From assembly GCA_033344815.1 (NCBI GenBank), contig JAWPMR010000001.1:3644136-3708135 (forward strand): a DNA stretch of 64,000 nucleotides, in the 5' to 3' direction. The translations under genes and the position numbers were made by a program. This document shows positions 18,829 through 27,972 of the stretch, in pieces. Positions within the stretch are counted from its first letter, which is position 1, and each line of letters starts with the position of its first letter. Origin of the DNA: Paracoccaceae bacterium (GTDB lineage Bacteria > Pseudomonadota > Alphaproteobacteria > Rhodobacterales > Rhodobacteraceae). The notes beneath the pieces are model-generated. The model worked only from the letters and a program-made list of their open reading frames with translations, was not told the DNA's origin and did not search any database.

Positions 18829-19950
18829 CTAATTGCTTGCGCCCATGGGCGCAATTTCCTGTCCGGGCCGCAGCCGTTCGTTGCCGCGCGTCACCACGGT
18901 GTCGCCTTCGCTGAGACCATTCAGAACTTCAAACCGGTCGCCAAGAGCCACGCCGATCTGAAGGGTGCGCGGTTGCGCGGCACCCTCTTCGGCGACAAAA
19001 ACCATCCACCCTCCACGCGCCTGCACCAGCGCATCCTTGGGGACCGAAAGCACTTCGCGCGGGGCACTGATCGGAATGGAAACAGTGATTGATTGCCCGA
19101 TCGCGATGGTTTTCAGATTGACCAGATCAGGCGATGAAAACCGCACCGGCCGCGTCCGCGTTGAGGCATCCTCCACCGGCAAAAGCACGCGTACTGTCAG
19201 GTCCAGTGCTTCGCCCACCTCGGTGATGCCGGAAACTTCCAGCCCGGGTTTGAGAACGCGGATGTATTTGGAGGGGACACTGGCCTCGATTTCAAAGGAT
19301 TGTGTGTCCAGCAGGGACACCACCGGCGCACCGGAACTGATGAATTCACCGGGGTTGGTGTTCACTTCCAACACGATGCCCGAAAACGGGGCACGGATCA
19401 GCGCGCGTTCCAGTTGATACCGGGTTTCCGCCTCATTCGCCTCTGCGGTCTTTACCCGTGCGTCGGCTTCGGCCAGTTCGCCTCGCGCTTCAAAGAAGTC
19501 GCTTTGCGCTTCGTCGAACCGGCTGGTCGAAAAGGAGGTGGTGCCGCGCAGCCCTTCGACACGTGCCAAGGCTTTGGTGGAGCGATCCACACGGGATTTG
19601 GCAGTGGTGATGCCCGCGCGGGCCTCCGCCAGAAGCGCCTCGGCCTGGCGCGCCAGAATATTCAAAAGCTCCGTATCCAACTCGGCCAGAACCTCACCCT
19701 GCATGACGCTCACGCCTTCAAGGACATGTACCTTATCCACTGTGCCGGCGATGCGGCTGGCAACAGTGCCTTCACGTGACGTGACCACCTCGGCAAACAG
19801 CGGCACGGTTTCGGCGATGGTCTGAAACTCAACGGTCTCGACACCCACCGCGGCAGGGCCACGCTGCGCCATCAATGCAGACGCCGTGCAGATGGTAATC
19901 AACGACAACACAAGCGCATAGGCCGATCGCAGAACAGGAAAATTACTCAT
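18829..19950 (-). CDS. RND efflux periplasmic adaptor (membrane fusion protein)
   Basis: 373-residue HlyD/AcrA-type subunit. An N-terminal hydrophobic signal/anchor (about 9-28) is followed by a barrel-sandwich hybrid split around a helical hairpin at about 95-170 (Ala/Glu-rich, LLAEARAGITTAKSRVD). A beta-barrel and a membrane-proximal domain follow, with typical phrases such as LIRAPFSGIVLEVNTNPGEF and VPKDALVQ. There is no lipobox cysteine. It is the first gene of the two-gene efflux operon with the permease. Confidence 0.9.
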   Translation of the reverse strand: MSNFPVLRSAYALVLSLITICTASALMAQRGPAAVGVETVEFQTIAETVPLFAEVVTSREGTVASRIAGTVDKVHVLEGVSVMQGEVLAELDTELLNILARQAEALLAEARAGITTAKSRVDRSTKALARVEGLRGTTSFSTSRFDEAQSDFFEARGELAEADARVKTAEANEAETRYQLERALIRAPFSGIVLEVNTNPGEFISSGAPVVSLLDTQSFEIEASVPSKYIRVLKPGLEVSGITEVGEALDLTVRVLLPVEDASTRTRPVRFSSPDLVNLKTIAIGQSITVSIPISAPREVLSVPKDALVQARGGWMVFVAEEGAAQPRTLQIGVALGDRFEVLNGLSEGDTVVTRGNERLRPGQEIAPMGASN

Positions 19951-20831
19951 GGGACGGGCCTTTTGGAATCGTTTTTCAACTGAGATGTAGACCTAGCACA
20001 TTCCGGCTGGATTCAAATCACACTTCAGTGCACAGGCGAAGATGTTTCTGTGCAAGAGTATGGAAATCAATCAGATTCTTTTACGCGCCTTTTGATCTCA
20101 CCCGCAGAGCGTCGATGCCACGACCCCCGCTCATGACGGCGTTGTGATGCCCGGCCCACGCGGGGTTGGTCAAGCGTCACCTGCAATTCTCTCGCGGTCC
20201 GTCCAGCCGCACATTGCCTGACCGGTCTGCATGTCATCGCAGATGCTGGCAAGCGCGATGGTTTCAGGATCAGGGCAACCTTGTCTCGCGCTTTTCTTTG
20301 AGACGATTGCGGCAGGTCGCTGAGATTTGGGCGTATGTCTTGTGGTTCGGGTTTTCCTAAGGGGGTCCGGGGGTGACATGTGCGTTACATGTGAGGAAAC
20401 GCGCTCAACTGGAGCGCGGCCAGATTTCAGATCACCGCGCGGCGCATGTCGCCAAAGCGCAGGGCTGCCCTTGATGCACCAGATGTCGCAGTTGAACAGC
20501 CCAAGGTTCTGGAAAGCGTCCATCTTCTGCCAATACCGCGACCTGCCACATGCGCCACCCTCTGCGCCGTTTGTTCGCTGCCCCAGCACGTTTTTTGACA
20601 CGCGGAATGCGGCAATCCCTGTCACCCGCTTTTCAGGCGCAGGGGGGGACGTGACGTCTATGCCTGCCGCGCACGGACAGTTTCCGACGCGTCTGCGTGA
20701 CAACTGGCATGGCGGTCAGAGAGCATAACGGCGTGGCCGCAACAACTGCGCCTGCACCCAAGAAACGCACTGTATAGCACCACAGATTAGCGCTCCGAAA
20801 AGCCCCAGAAAAACGCCCCGGCGCATAAAGC
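19951..20831. other. 881-bp gap without a supportable gene
   Basis: Lies between the efflux operon and the haem peroxidase gene. Open frames on both strands (for example a 177-codon minus-strand frame at 20170-20703) have scattered Cys/Arg/Pro-rich composition and no recognisable domain. It may be eroded coding sequence. No terminator or RNA gene is evident. Confidence 0.4.
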
Positions 20832-22832
20832 CTATTCTCGTTGCCAGTCTCTCTGCGTCATGCCCACAAAGCCAAGGGCATCAGGGTTGGCGATGTTGCG
20901 CGCCACCAGATCGCGCATTGACCCGCAGGCCGCAATCTGCCCCCAGCCATAGCGTGAAAACGTCGGATGATCCGCATCCGGGTCTGTTGGCGGCTTGAAC
21001 ACATGCTCCGACAGCAATGGATTGGTCAAGGCCTGAGAAAACGCATCCAGTGCCACAAAGGACAGGATCATGCTGGGCAGAGGCGCGTTTTTCACCCGGT
21101 CTTCACAGAAGAGTCCGACAAAGAAATCCACCTTTTCCACGTCACCATATGCTTCCTGCAACAGGCTCGAGACCTCCGGGTCAGAACTGATATCAGACAT
21201 CGTCTCGATGGGCAGGCGCTCCATATATTCCAGATAATCGGTAAAAGGTCGTATCTGGCAAAATCGCCCCTGAGCAACCGAGGCCGCTTCCACGTTGAGC
21301 AGGGATTTGGTCGTATTGCGCGGACCCAGTTCACCCGCCTTCTGCGCACTCATATCTTCAAACGCCTGCGCCAACCCAGTCTGGATCAAGGGTAGGTTGT
21401 TCATGAAATAGGATTGACCGGTCTGGTGGGTCGTGTCCCCCCATGTGATTTCATCCGGGATCAGCGCGTGCCAGCGGTAAAGCAGACTGAATTCCGTGGT
21501 GATCCAGTTGGGCCGGTTCCATTTGGCCTTCCAGGCCGCTTTTGGGTCCGCCTTGATGCGAAACTCACTGGGCGCGATATGATTGATGTAATCCTCCACC
21601 ACGACCTTGATGAACTGCACCACAACAATGTTGCGGGCGGTTTCAAAAACGCGGTCGTCGTCCCAGTCGGGGTTCAATTGACCCAATTCGCGGGCCAATC
21701 TGTTGTGTTCGCGCAGCAACAGCGTGTTGATCATCGCCGTCTGCGGCACCGAATTGGCGCGATCCCCGCCAAATGCAAAGAGCCTTGCGCGCTTCTCGCG
21801 CACAGGCTCTGCCACTTCCGGGGGCCCTTCGGCGATGGCTTTATTGAGGTTTTCCAGGCCAAGCGGTTCATCCAGATCCGCAAATTCGGGCTTGATGTCG
21901 TCCCCCTCAAACAGGAACGGCGCGAATTCTTCGCCATTTTCAATCTGGCTTTTCAGCTTGCCCCGTTCCTTGTGCCCGGGGTTTTGCACCCGCAAGGCTT
22001 GGGTCTGCTCAAGCGTGCGCCCATAAAGCGGGCACAGGTCGATGTTGTGGTTTGATGTGTTCTTTTTCAGCCGATCGGGATCCGTTTCATCGGTTTTTGT
22101 GCGGATGAACCCATCTGTCAGGTATTGTGCAAAAGACGGGAAAAGGCAGGTCGATTTGGGACACATGCGTTGTGAGGCATCTGTGCGTGCAAACAAGGGG
22201 CGCAGCTTTTCAAAGGGTGGCAGGGCGGTCTGATCCAGCGGCGAAACCCCCAGATGACGCGCGCTCCATGTCTTGTCTGTCAGGCTCGCCCATGAGGTAT
22301 AAGATGATTTGGTCGAAAAGACATGGGGCCGATTGCGCACCTGATTGACGATGCGATTGATCACGATGCGGTTGATCAAAGCATCCAGCGGCGGGATCAT
22401 GCCAATGGCGCGCACGATCCACGGCACATTGAGCAATCCCATCGCTTTGTCGCCAATGGCACCAAGGATCTTGCGACGCATCAATTCCACCGGGCGAGAG
22501 GTTTTCAAATAGGGGTAATGCGACCAGAACACGGCAGAAAAGATGATGTGCAACAAGGTGTTGCGCAGCCAGGCGTCCTTGATCCAGAAGATGAACAGCG
22601 CGGCGGCAAGAACGTTCATCGCCGTCAGGATCCAGAATCCGTGTTTCCAGCCGCGCGCCATGGTGACAATGCCAAAGATGCCAACGAAATGGACCACGCC
22701 AAGGAGCCTCAGGACACCCTCACCGGGGCGGTCGCTAAGGTAAATATATCCGCGATAGGCCATGATAAGGCCCACAATCAAACAGGTTGCAAAAAATACA
22801 GTATTGCGCGAAAGCGCGCTGTTCTGTGCCAT
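20832..22832 (-). CDS. Cyclooxygenase-like haem peroxidase with N-terminal membrane domain
   Basis: 666 residues. Residues 1-110 hold three or four hydrophobic segments (about 11-31, 43-59, 66-84, 92-105). From about 180 the sequence follows animal prostaglandin H synthase. LLREHNRLARELGQLNPDWDDDRVFETAR and IKVVVEDYINHI align with its substrate channel. FSLLYRWHAL places Tyr452 and His455 at the catalytic Tyr and proximal haem His. LTNPLLSEHVF near the end also fits. At the distal site FAQYLTDGF has Asp240 where the animal enzyme has the distal His. It could be a fatty-acid dioxygenase with little peroxidase activity; the substrate is unknown. Monocistronic. Confidence 0.82.
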   Translation of the reverse strand: MAQNSALSRNTVFFATCLIVGLIMAYRGYIYLSDRPGEGVLRLLGVVHFVGIFGIVTMARGWKHGFWILTAMNVLAAALFIFWIKDAWLRNTLLHIIFSAVFWSHYPYLKTSRPVELMRRKILGAIGDKAMGLLNVPWIVRAIGMIPPLDALINRIVINRIVNQVRNRPHVFSTKSSYTSWASLTDKTWSARHLGVSPLDQTALPPFEKLRPLFARTDASQRMCPKSTCLFPSFAQYLTDGFIRTKTDETDPDRLKKNTSNHNIDLCPLYGRTLEQTQALRVQNPGHKERGKLKSQIENGEEFAPFLFEGDDIKPEFADLDEPLGLENLNKAIAEGPPEVAEPVREKRARLFAFGGDRANSVPQTAMINTLLLREHNRLARELGQLNPDWDDDRVFETARNIVVVQFIKVVVEDYINHIAPSEFRIKADPKAAWKAKWNRPNWITTEFSLLYRWHALIPDEITWGDTTHQTGQSYFMNNLPLIQTGLAQAFEDMSAQKAGELGPRNTTKSLLNVEAASVAQGRFCQIRPFTDYLEYMERLPIETMSDISSDPEVSSLLQEAYGDVEKVDFFVGLFCEDRVKNAPLPSMILSFVALDAFSQALTNPLLSEHVFKPPTDPDADHPTFSRYGWGQIAACGSMRDLVARNIANPDALGFVGMTQRDWQRE

Positions 22833-23076
22833 CGTTAATCCTCCGGCGCTGGTTAAATGACTCTCTGAAATACGTTCTATCAGACACTAAAATTCACAAT
22901 TTTTCTAGTTCAGATTGAGAATTCCGCCAATCTATCAGCGCCACGCGCTGCGTCGGGCGGCGCAAATTCGCTCAAAAAGCGCGTTTCAACGGGTGTTAAA
23001 AAGCGGCTTGTCCTGTCCAAAACGGCGGGGATCGTTTCGCCTTGTCACAGGGTGTGGTTTTTAGCGTTCCACGCGG

Positions 23077-23820
23077 TCAGGGCAGGCGCGGATCATCCAA
23101 CGCGTGCGCAAACCGGCGTGGTGACAAGGCGGATTGAAACCATGTCACCAGCGAATAGATGGAATAGACAGGCAGGCCGGTGGCCACACGAATATCACGG
23201 GCATAGGGCACCATATTTGTGCATTCCAGCACAATGGCCCCAAGATCATCATGGGCCTCCACCAAGGCCTTTGCGGCATCCAGCATGTCCAGACGGCAGG
23301 CATCAAAGTCCACCTCAGACCGGTCCGACAGGAACGCATCATGAAACGCACGCCCGCCTTCGGTGCCCATCACGGGCGTATCCTCTGGCGCGCCTGCAGC
23401 GTTCAGGTGATCAGCTGTGAGGCTGTCTTTTGAAATGGTCAGAACACCGACGCGTTTGCCGGCTGGCAGCGTCTGGGCAATCATCGGCACCTGCATCAGC
23501 GAAGAGGCCGCCACAGGAACGCCCAGTGCTGTCTTCAGATCGTCCTGAAGGACCGATAAAAACCCGCAATTGGTGACGATGCCATCACAACCCATCCGCA
23601 CCAGGGCCCGCGCCTCGTCAATAAAGGCATCACGCATTTGGCGCGCATCCTGACGTACAATCCGGTCCGGTGTTGCGCCCTCCACGATGCGATAATGCAC
23701 CGGAAACGGCCAGGTCGTGGCATTTCCAATGTCACCGGGGATGCGCGGAAAGCGCGTTTCCAGCATCAAAATGCCCACCGTCGCGCCGTAAACAGTCTTG
23801 CCGCCCGCCTGAACGCCCAT
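23077..23820 (-). CDS. Asp/Glu racemase superfamily protein
   Basis: 247 residues. The two catalytic cysteines of this superfamily are visible in the expected places: IVTNCGFLSVL and IVLECTNMVPYA. Related activities include aspartate/glutamate, hydantoin and maleate racemases/isomerases. Starts MGVQAGGKTVYGATVGILML. It is divergent from the FAD amino-acid oxidoreductase gene 243 bp away, so the pair may interconvert and oxidise an amino acid stereoisomer, but this is inference from position. Substrate not determined. Confidence 0.8.
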   Translation of the reverse strand: MGVQAGGKTVYGATVGILMLETRFPRIPGDIGNATTWPFPVHYRIVEGATPDRIVRQDARQMRDAFIDEARALVRMGCDGIVTNCGFLSVLQDDLKTALGVPVAASSLMQVPMIAQTLPAGKRVGVLTISKDSLTADHLNAAGAPEDTPVMGTEGGRAFHDAFLSDRSEVDFDACRLDMLDAAKALVEAHDDLGAIVLECTNMVPYARDIRVATGLPVYSIYSLVTWFQSALSPRRFAHALDDPRLP

Positions 23821-24063
23821 GTGGCACCTTTCAAATCCCTATGTGTCCCAAGCATCGCAAATCCCCACAAATGTCCAGTCCTGACATTGCGCGCACTCTG
23901 CTCCGCGGGGCGCAGGGCATGAAAGAGGCGACACCGCGCGCAGACGGCACAGGCGTCCAAACATAATGTTGCGCGCCGTTACGCCATGCAAAACCGATTG
24001 ACGAACCCTCGTGGAACGGCATTCTGCACGTTCCATGTAAAATTCGGCCCTGTAGGACAAACC

Positions 24064-25308
24064 GTGACGCAAAAAATCATCATCATCGGGGCCGGTATTG
24101 TGGGCGTGTCCACGGGCATTTGGCTTCGACGCTATGGCGCGGACGTTACGATATTGGATCGCGGTGCACCCGGACAGGGGACGTCATATGGGAACGCGGG
24201 CGTGCTGGCGGCTTGTTCTATGGTGCCTGTGACAACGCCCGGATTGATGCGCAAAGCGCCGGGAATGTTGCTCAACCGGGATTTTCCACTGTTCCTGCGG
24301 GCCTCCTATTTGCCCAAACTGGCGCCGTGGTTGATGAAATACCTGCGCCATGCAAATGACGCCGATACGCGGCGCATCGCGACAGGTTTGACGCCAGTCG
24401 TGGCGGACACGGTCGAGCAGCACAAAGCCCTGACCCAAGGCACAGGAACCGAGCATTGGGTCAGCGACAGCGATTATCATTTTGCTTATCCCACCCGCGC
24501 CGGTTTTGATGCTGACAGCTATGTCTGGTCCTTGCGGCGACTGGCAGGGTTCATCCCGCAAGTGCAGGAAGGCCGCGCCGTGCAGGACCGCGAACCCAAC
24601 CTCTCGGAGGCCATCGGCTGTTTGGTAACGGTCAAGGATCACGGGTTTATCCGCGACCCCGGAGGCTATGTCGCGGCCTTGGCAGAGGTGTTTACTGAGA
24701 TGGGCGGGGACATCCGCCAGAGCGAAGTGGTTGATTTTGACCTTTCCGGTGGGCGCATCACATCGGTGATGACCAAGGATGGCACGTTGCCTTGTGACGC
24801 GGCCGTTTTGGCAACAGGGGTGTGGTCCAAACCCCTGATGCAAAAACTGGGTATTTCCGTCCCGCTGGAAAGCGAGCGCGGTTATCATATTGTTTTTGAG
24901 GGTGCGGAAAACGGCCCACTTGCCCCGACCATGCTCGCAAGCGGGAAATTTGTCGCCACGCCAATGGCCGCAGGGGTGCGTTGCGCGGGGATCGTCGAAT
25001 TTGGCGGCTTGGAGGCGGGGCCTTCCAAAGCCCCGTTTGAGTTGCTGCGCCGTAAAGTGGCCGAGGCCTATCCCAATCTGACCCATGTGCGGCAAAACGA
25101 ATGGATGGGGCATCGCCCCGCCCCTGCTGACAGCCTGCCGCTGATTGGTGAAATCGGGCAAAGCGGCGTCATGACCGCATTTGGGCATCATCATATCGGT
25201 CTGACGGGCGGGCCTAAAACCGGACGGTTGGTGGCGGATTTGCTGACCGGGCGTGCGCCCAATCTGGACATGCAGGTCTACACGCCGAACCGATTTGCCG
25301 CGCGTTAG
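24064..25308 (+). CDS. FAD-dependent amino-acid oxidoreductase (DadA-like)
   Basis: 414-residue flavoprotein of the DAO family, like D-amino-acid dehydrogenases. The FAD-binding Rossmann motif IIIIGAGIVGVSTGIWLRRYG is at 5-25, followed by GQGTSYGNAGVL, and the C-terminal FGHHHIGLTGGPKTGRLVADL closes the FAD site. GTG at 24064 is preferred, with TAGGA just upstream and the Rossmann fold immediately after; the open frame extends 26 codons further back without support. Electrons probably go to the quinone pool. The divergent racemase-like gene suggests a D-amino-acid or proline-type substrate. Confidence 0.87.
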   Translation: MTQKIIIIGAGIVGVSTGIWLRRYGADVTILDRGAPGQGTSYGNAGVLAACSMVPVTTPGLMRKAPGMLLNRDFPLFLRASYLPKLAPWLMKYLRHANDADTRRIATGLTPVVADTVEQHKALTQGTGTEHWVSDSDYHFAYPTRAGFDADSYVWSLRRLAGFIPQVQEGRAVQDREPNLSEAIGCLVTVKDHGFIRDPGGYVAALAEVFTEMGGDIRQSEVVDFDLSGGRITSVMTKDGTLPCDAAVLATGVWSKPLMQKLGISVPLESERGYHIVFEGAENGPLAPTMLASGKFVATPMAAGVRCAGIVEFGGLEAGPSKAPFELLRRKVAEAYPNLTHVRQNEWMGHRPAPADSLPLIGEIGQSGVMTAFGHHHIGLTGGPKTGRLVADLLTGRAPNLDMQVYTPNRFAAR

Positions 25309-25519
25309 GACAGGGCTTTAACGCAGCGCGCACCAAATAAAGTCAGAAACTTCCCGTAACAGTTGATTTTACGCGCTGTTTCGCGGACGCTGTTACAACA
25401 GCTGATCGTTTTGAAGCGCCTTTGACGGGCGTGGTGTGATCCCAAGAGTGGCATCCAAAGCCACCATGATCGCCATACTTCAAGACGGGGCGCTGCAGGA
25501 CCAAACGGGAGGAAAACAT

Positions 25520-27610
25520 ATGAAATTGTGGCAATGGACCTTTTGCGCCTTGCTTGGGGCAAGTGCTGCTTCGGCGCAGTCCCTGACCGAAGATCAAATC
25601 CGCGACATCACAAGCACCATCAATACCGATGCGATCATTCAAAACGCGGATACGACACAGAACTGGCTGAACTACGGGCTGGATTACGCCGAAACGCGCC
25701 ATTCCAAGCTGACCGGGATTACCACCGAAAATGTGGGTGAACTGGGCCTTGCCTGGTCCCATAACCTGGAGTCCCGCCGGGGCGTCGAGGCAACCCCCAT
25801 CGTGCTGGATGGTGTGATGTATGTCACCGCCTCCTGGTCGGTTGTGCATGCGCTGGATGCGGTCACGGGCGAAGAGCTTTGGGTTTACGATCCCGAAGTG
25901 CCGCGTGATTACGCCTATAAGGGCTGTTGCGATGTGGTGAACCGGGGCGTGGCGATCTATGAGGGGGCCGTTTTTGTCGGCGCTTATGATGGAAACCTGC
26001 ACGCGATTGATGCGGCCACCGGCGAACGGCTTTGGAAAACCGACACCATCGAAAACCGCGAAATGTCCTATACCATCACCGGCGCGCCGCGTGTGATTGA
26101 TGGGCGTGTGATCATCGGCAATGGCGGCGCGGAATTCGGCGTGCGCGGTTACGTCAGCGCCTATGACGCCAAATCCGGCGAGATGGACTGGCGTTGGTAC
26201 GTGATCCCCGGTGATCCGGCGGACGGTTACGATGATCCCTCGATGGAGGCGGCTGCCGCCACGTGGGACCCTTCGGCGGAATACTGGAAAGCGGGCGGGG
26301 GCGGCACCATCTGGGACGCGATGGCCTATGATCCCGAGCTTGATCTGCTCTATGTGGGCACGGGCAATGGATCGCCCTGGAACCGGCATCTGCGCTCGCC
26401 AGCAGGCGGTGACAACCTTTATCTTGCCTCCATCGTGGCGCTTGATCCTGCGACAGGAGAATACAAATGGCACTATCAGAACACGCCCGGGGATACGTGG
26501 GATTACACCTCCACGCAGCATATCATTCTGGCTGATCTGGAAATTGACGGGGCCGAACGCAAAGTCCTGATGCAGGCCCCGAAAAACGGGTTTTTCTATG
26601 TGATTGACCGCACGAATGGCGAATTCATCTCCGCTGAACCCTTTGTCGAGGTGACATGGGCCACGGGATATGATGAAAATGGCCGCCCCGTTGAGGCCGA
26701 AGGGGCGCGCTCCAAAACCGACCCGTGGGAGACGATCCCCTCGGCTTACGGCGCACACAACTGGCACCCGATGAGCTTTAATCCCGAAACCGGTCTGGTC
26801 TATATCCCGGCGCAGGGCGTGCCATTGGTGCAATCGACCGATCCGGCGTGGGAGCTCAATTCGCACAAACCCATGTCCACCATGTCCGGCGTGGGCTGGA
26901 ATCTTGGATACCTCTTTAATGTGGTCGCTCCGGAGGCCACCGCTTTTGGCCATCTGCTGGCCTGGGACCCCGTCGCGCAAAAGGAAGTCTGGCGCGCTGA
27001 ATATGTCTCACCCTGGAACGGTGGGACGCTGACCACTGCCGGAAATCTGGTGTTTCAAGGCACCGCGGATGGACGTTTCATCGCCTATGATGCAGCTACG
27101 GGCGAGGTGCTTTGGCAAACGCCTGTGGGTTCTGGCGTGGTCGCGGCGCCGGCCACATGGGAAAAGGACGGCACGCAATATGTCACCATCGCGGTGGGCT
27201 GGGGGGGCGTCTATGGCATGATGCAACGCGCCACGGATAAGGTCGGACCGGGACGGGTCTATACCTTCAAACTGGGTGGGGAGGCAGCCAAGCCCGAGAC
27301 CATCACATCTGAGCGGCTGAGCCTTGTTGAGGGCGTTCCCTATGACCCCAACCATATCGCGGATGGCTTGGCGCTTTATGTGTCCAACTGCCTGTTCTGT
27401 CACGGTGTGCCGGGCGTGAACAATGGCGGCGGCGTGCCAAATCTGGGGTATTCCGATGCGTCTGTGTTGATGAATGCCAAGGACGTGGTTCTGGGCGGTG
27501 CAATGGTTGAGGGCGGCATGCCGTCATTCGCGGACAAGCTAAGCGAGGCAGATGTGGAAAAGCTGATCGCCTTTGTGCAGGGCACGGCGGATGCGGTGCG
27601 CCCACAGTAA
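25520..27610 (+). CDS. PQQ-dependent alcohol dehydrogenase, quinohaemoprotein type
   Basis: 696-residue periplasmic enzyme. Signal peptide 1-19 (ends AASAQ). An eight-bladed propeller with W-motif repeats (LDAVTGEELWVYD, IDAATGERLWKTD, YDAATGEVLWQTP) covers about 45-600. The vicinal disulfide Cys136-Cys137 (YKGCCDVV) marks PQQ alcohol dehydrogenases. A C-terminal cytochrome c domain has CLFCH at 624-628 and likely axial Met667 (EGGMPSF). This is the type II layout, in which electrons pass from PQQ to haem to a soluble carrier. GGAGGAAAACAT precedes ATG 25520. No PQQ synthesis genes are nearby. Confidence 0.93.
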   Translation: MKLWQWTFCALLGASAASAQSLTEDQIRDITSTINTDAIIQNADTTQNWLNYGLDYAETRHSKLTGITTENVGELGLAWSHNLESRRGVEATPIVLDGVMYVTASWSVVHALDAVTGEELWVYDPEVPRDYAYKGCCDVVNRGVAIYEGAVFVGAYDGNLHAIDAATGERLWKTDTIENREMSYTITGAPRVIDGRVIIGNGGAEFGVRGYVSAYDAKSGEMDWRWYVIPGDPADGYDDPSMEAAAATWDPSAEYWKAGGGGTIWDAMAYDPELDLLYVGTGNGSPWNRHLRSPAGGDNLYLASIVALDPATGEYKWHYQNTPGDTWDYTSTQHIILADLEIDGAERKVLMQAPKNGFFYVIDRTNGEFISAEPFVEVTWATGYDENGRPVEAEGARSKTDPWETIPSAYGAHNWHPMSFNPETGLVYIPAQGVPLVQSTDPAWELNSHKPMSTMSGVGWNLGYLFNVVAPEATAFGHLLAWDPVAQKEVWRAEYVSPWNGGTLTTAGNLVFQGTADGRFIAYDAATGEVLWQTPVGSGVVAAPATWEKDGTQYVTIAVGWGGVYGMMQRATDKVGPGRVYTFKLGGEAAKPETITSERLSLVEGVPYDPNHIADGLALYVSNCLFCHGVPGVNNGGGVPNLGYSDASVLMNAKDVVLGGAMVEGGMPSFADKLSEADVEKLIAFVQGTADAVRPQ

Positions 27611-27666
27611 CCTGAAATCCGAGCGGGGCATCCGTGTCCCGTTCGGTCCTGCCGGATCAGGTGATC

Positions 27667-27972
27667 CTAAATCTCTACTTCCCCCAGCAAGGCGGCCCAA
27701 GACGCGCCATGCATGTCGCGATCCGCAACCGAGCCTTGCACCGCCGGGCGGGGCAGGGAGAATTTCACCACATGCAATTGCTCGATATCAAAGCGTTTGA
27801 TCGCCTGCCCGTCGGTGGCAAAAACCTCTGCCACCCTTGTTGTGCTGAGGTCGTCGCGCACGCGTGCATAGGCCTCAGCCGAGCCGCAGAAGATGTCGAT
27901 GGTGAGCCAGAAAGGCCCTGCGTTTTTGCTGCGGACTTTTGAAACGAGGCTGCGGAGTTCAGGCAAGGTCAA
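27667..27972 (-). CDS. DUF4387-family protein, partner of AtuA-like protein
   Basis: 101 residues with a TTG start that overlaps the atuA-like 3' end by 14 bp. The protein (MTLPELRSLVSKVRSKNAGPF to LLGEVEI) contains the IDIFCGSAEAYARVRDDL stretch that I associate with DUF4387. This small family is usually encoded next to, or fused with, AtuA/DUF1446 proteins, and they probably form one enzyme or complex. It is last in the tct operon. The exact reaction is unknown. Confidence 0.78.
   Translation of the reverse strand: MTLPELRSLVSKVRSKNAGPFWLTIDIFCGSAEAYARVRDDLSTTRVAEVFATDGQAIKRFDIEQLHVVKFSLPRPAVQGSVADRDMHGASWAALLGEVEI

Noticed and set aside
20170-20703. 177-codon minus-strand frame in the gap before the haem peroxidase
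   Set aside because: No recognisable domain, scattered Cys and Pro, no ribosome site; left as possible eroded sequence.
25343-26980. 545-codon minus-strand frame opposite the PQQ dehydrogenase
   Set aside because: Composition is shadow-like and the plus strand encodes a complete enzyme with signal peptide and haem motif.
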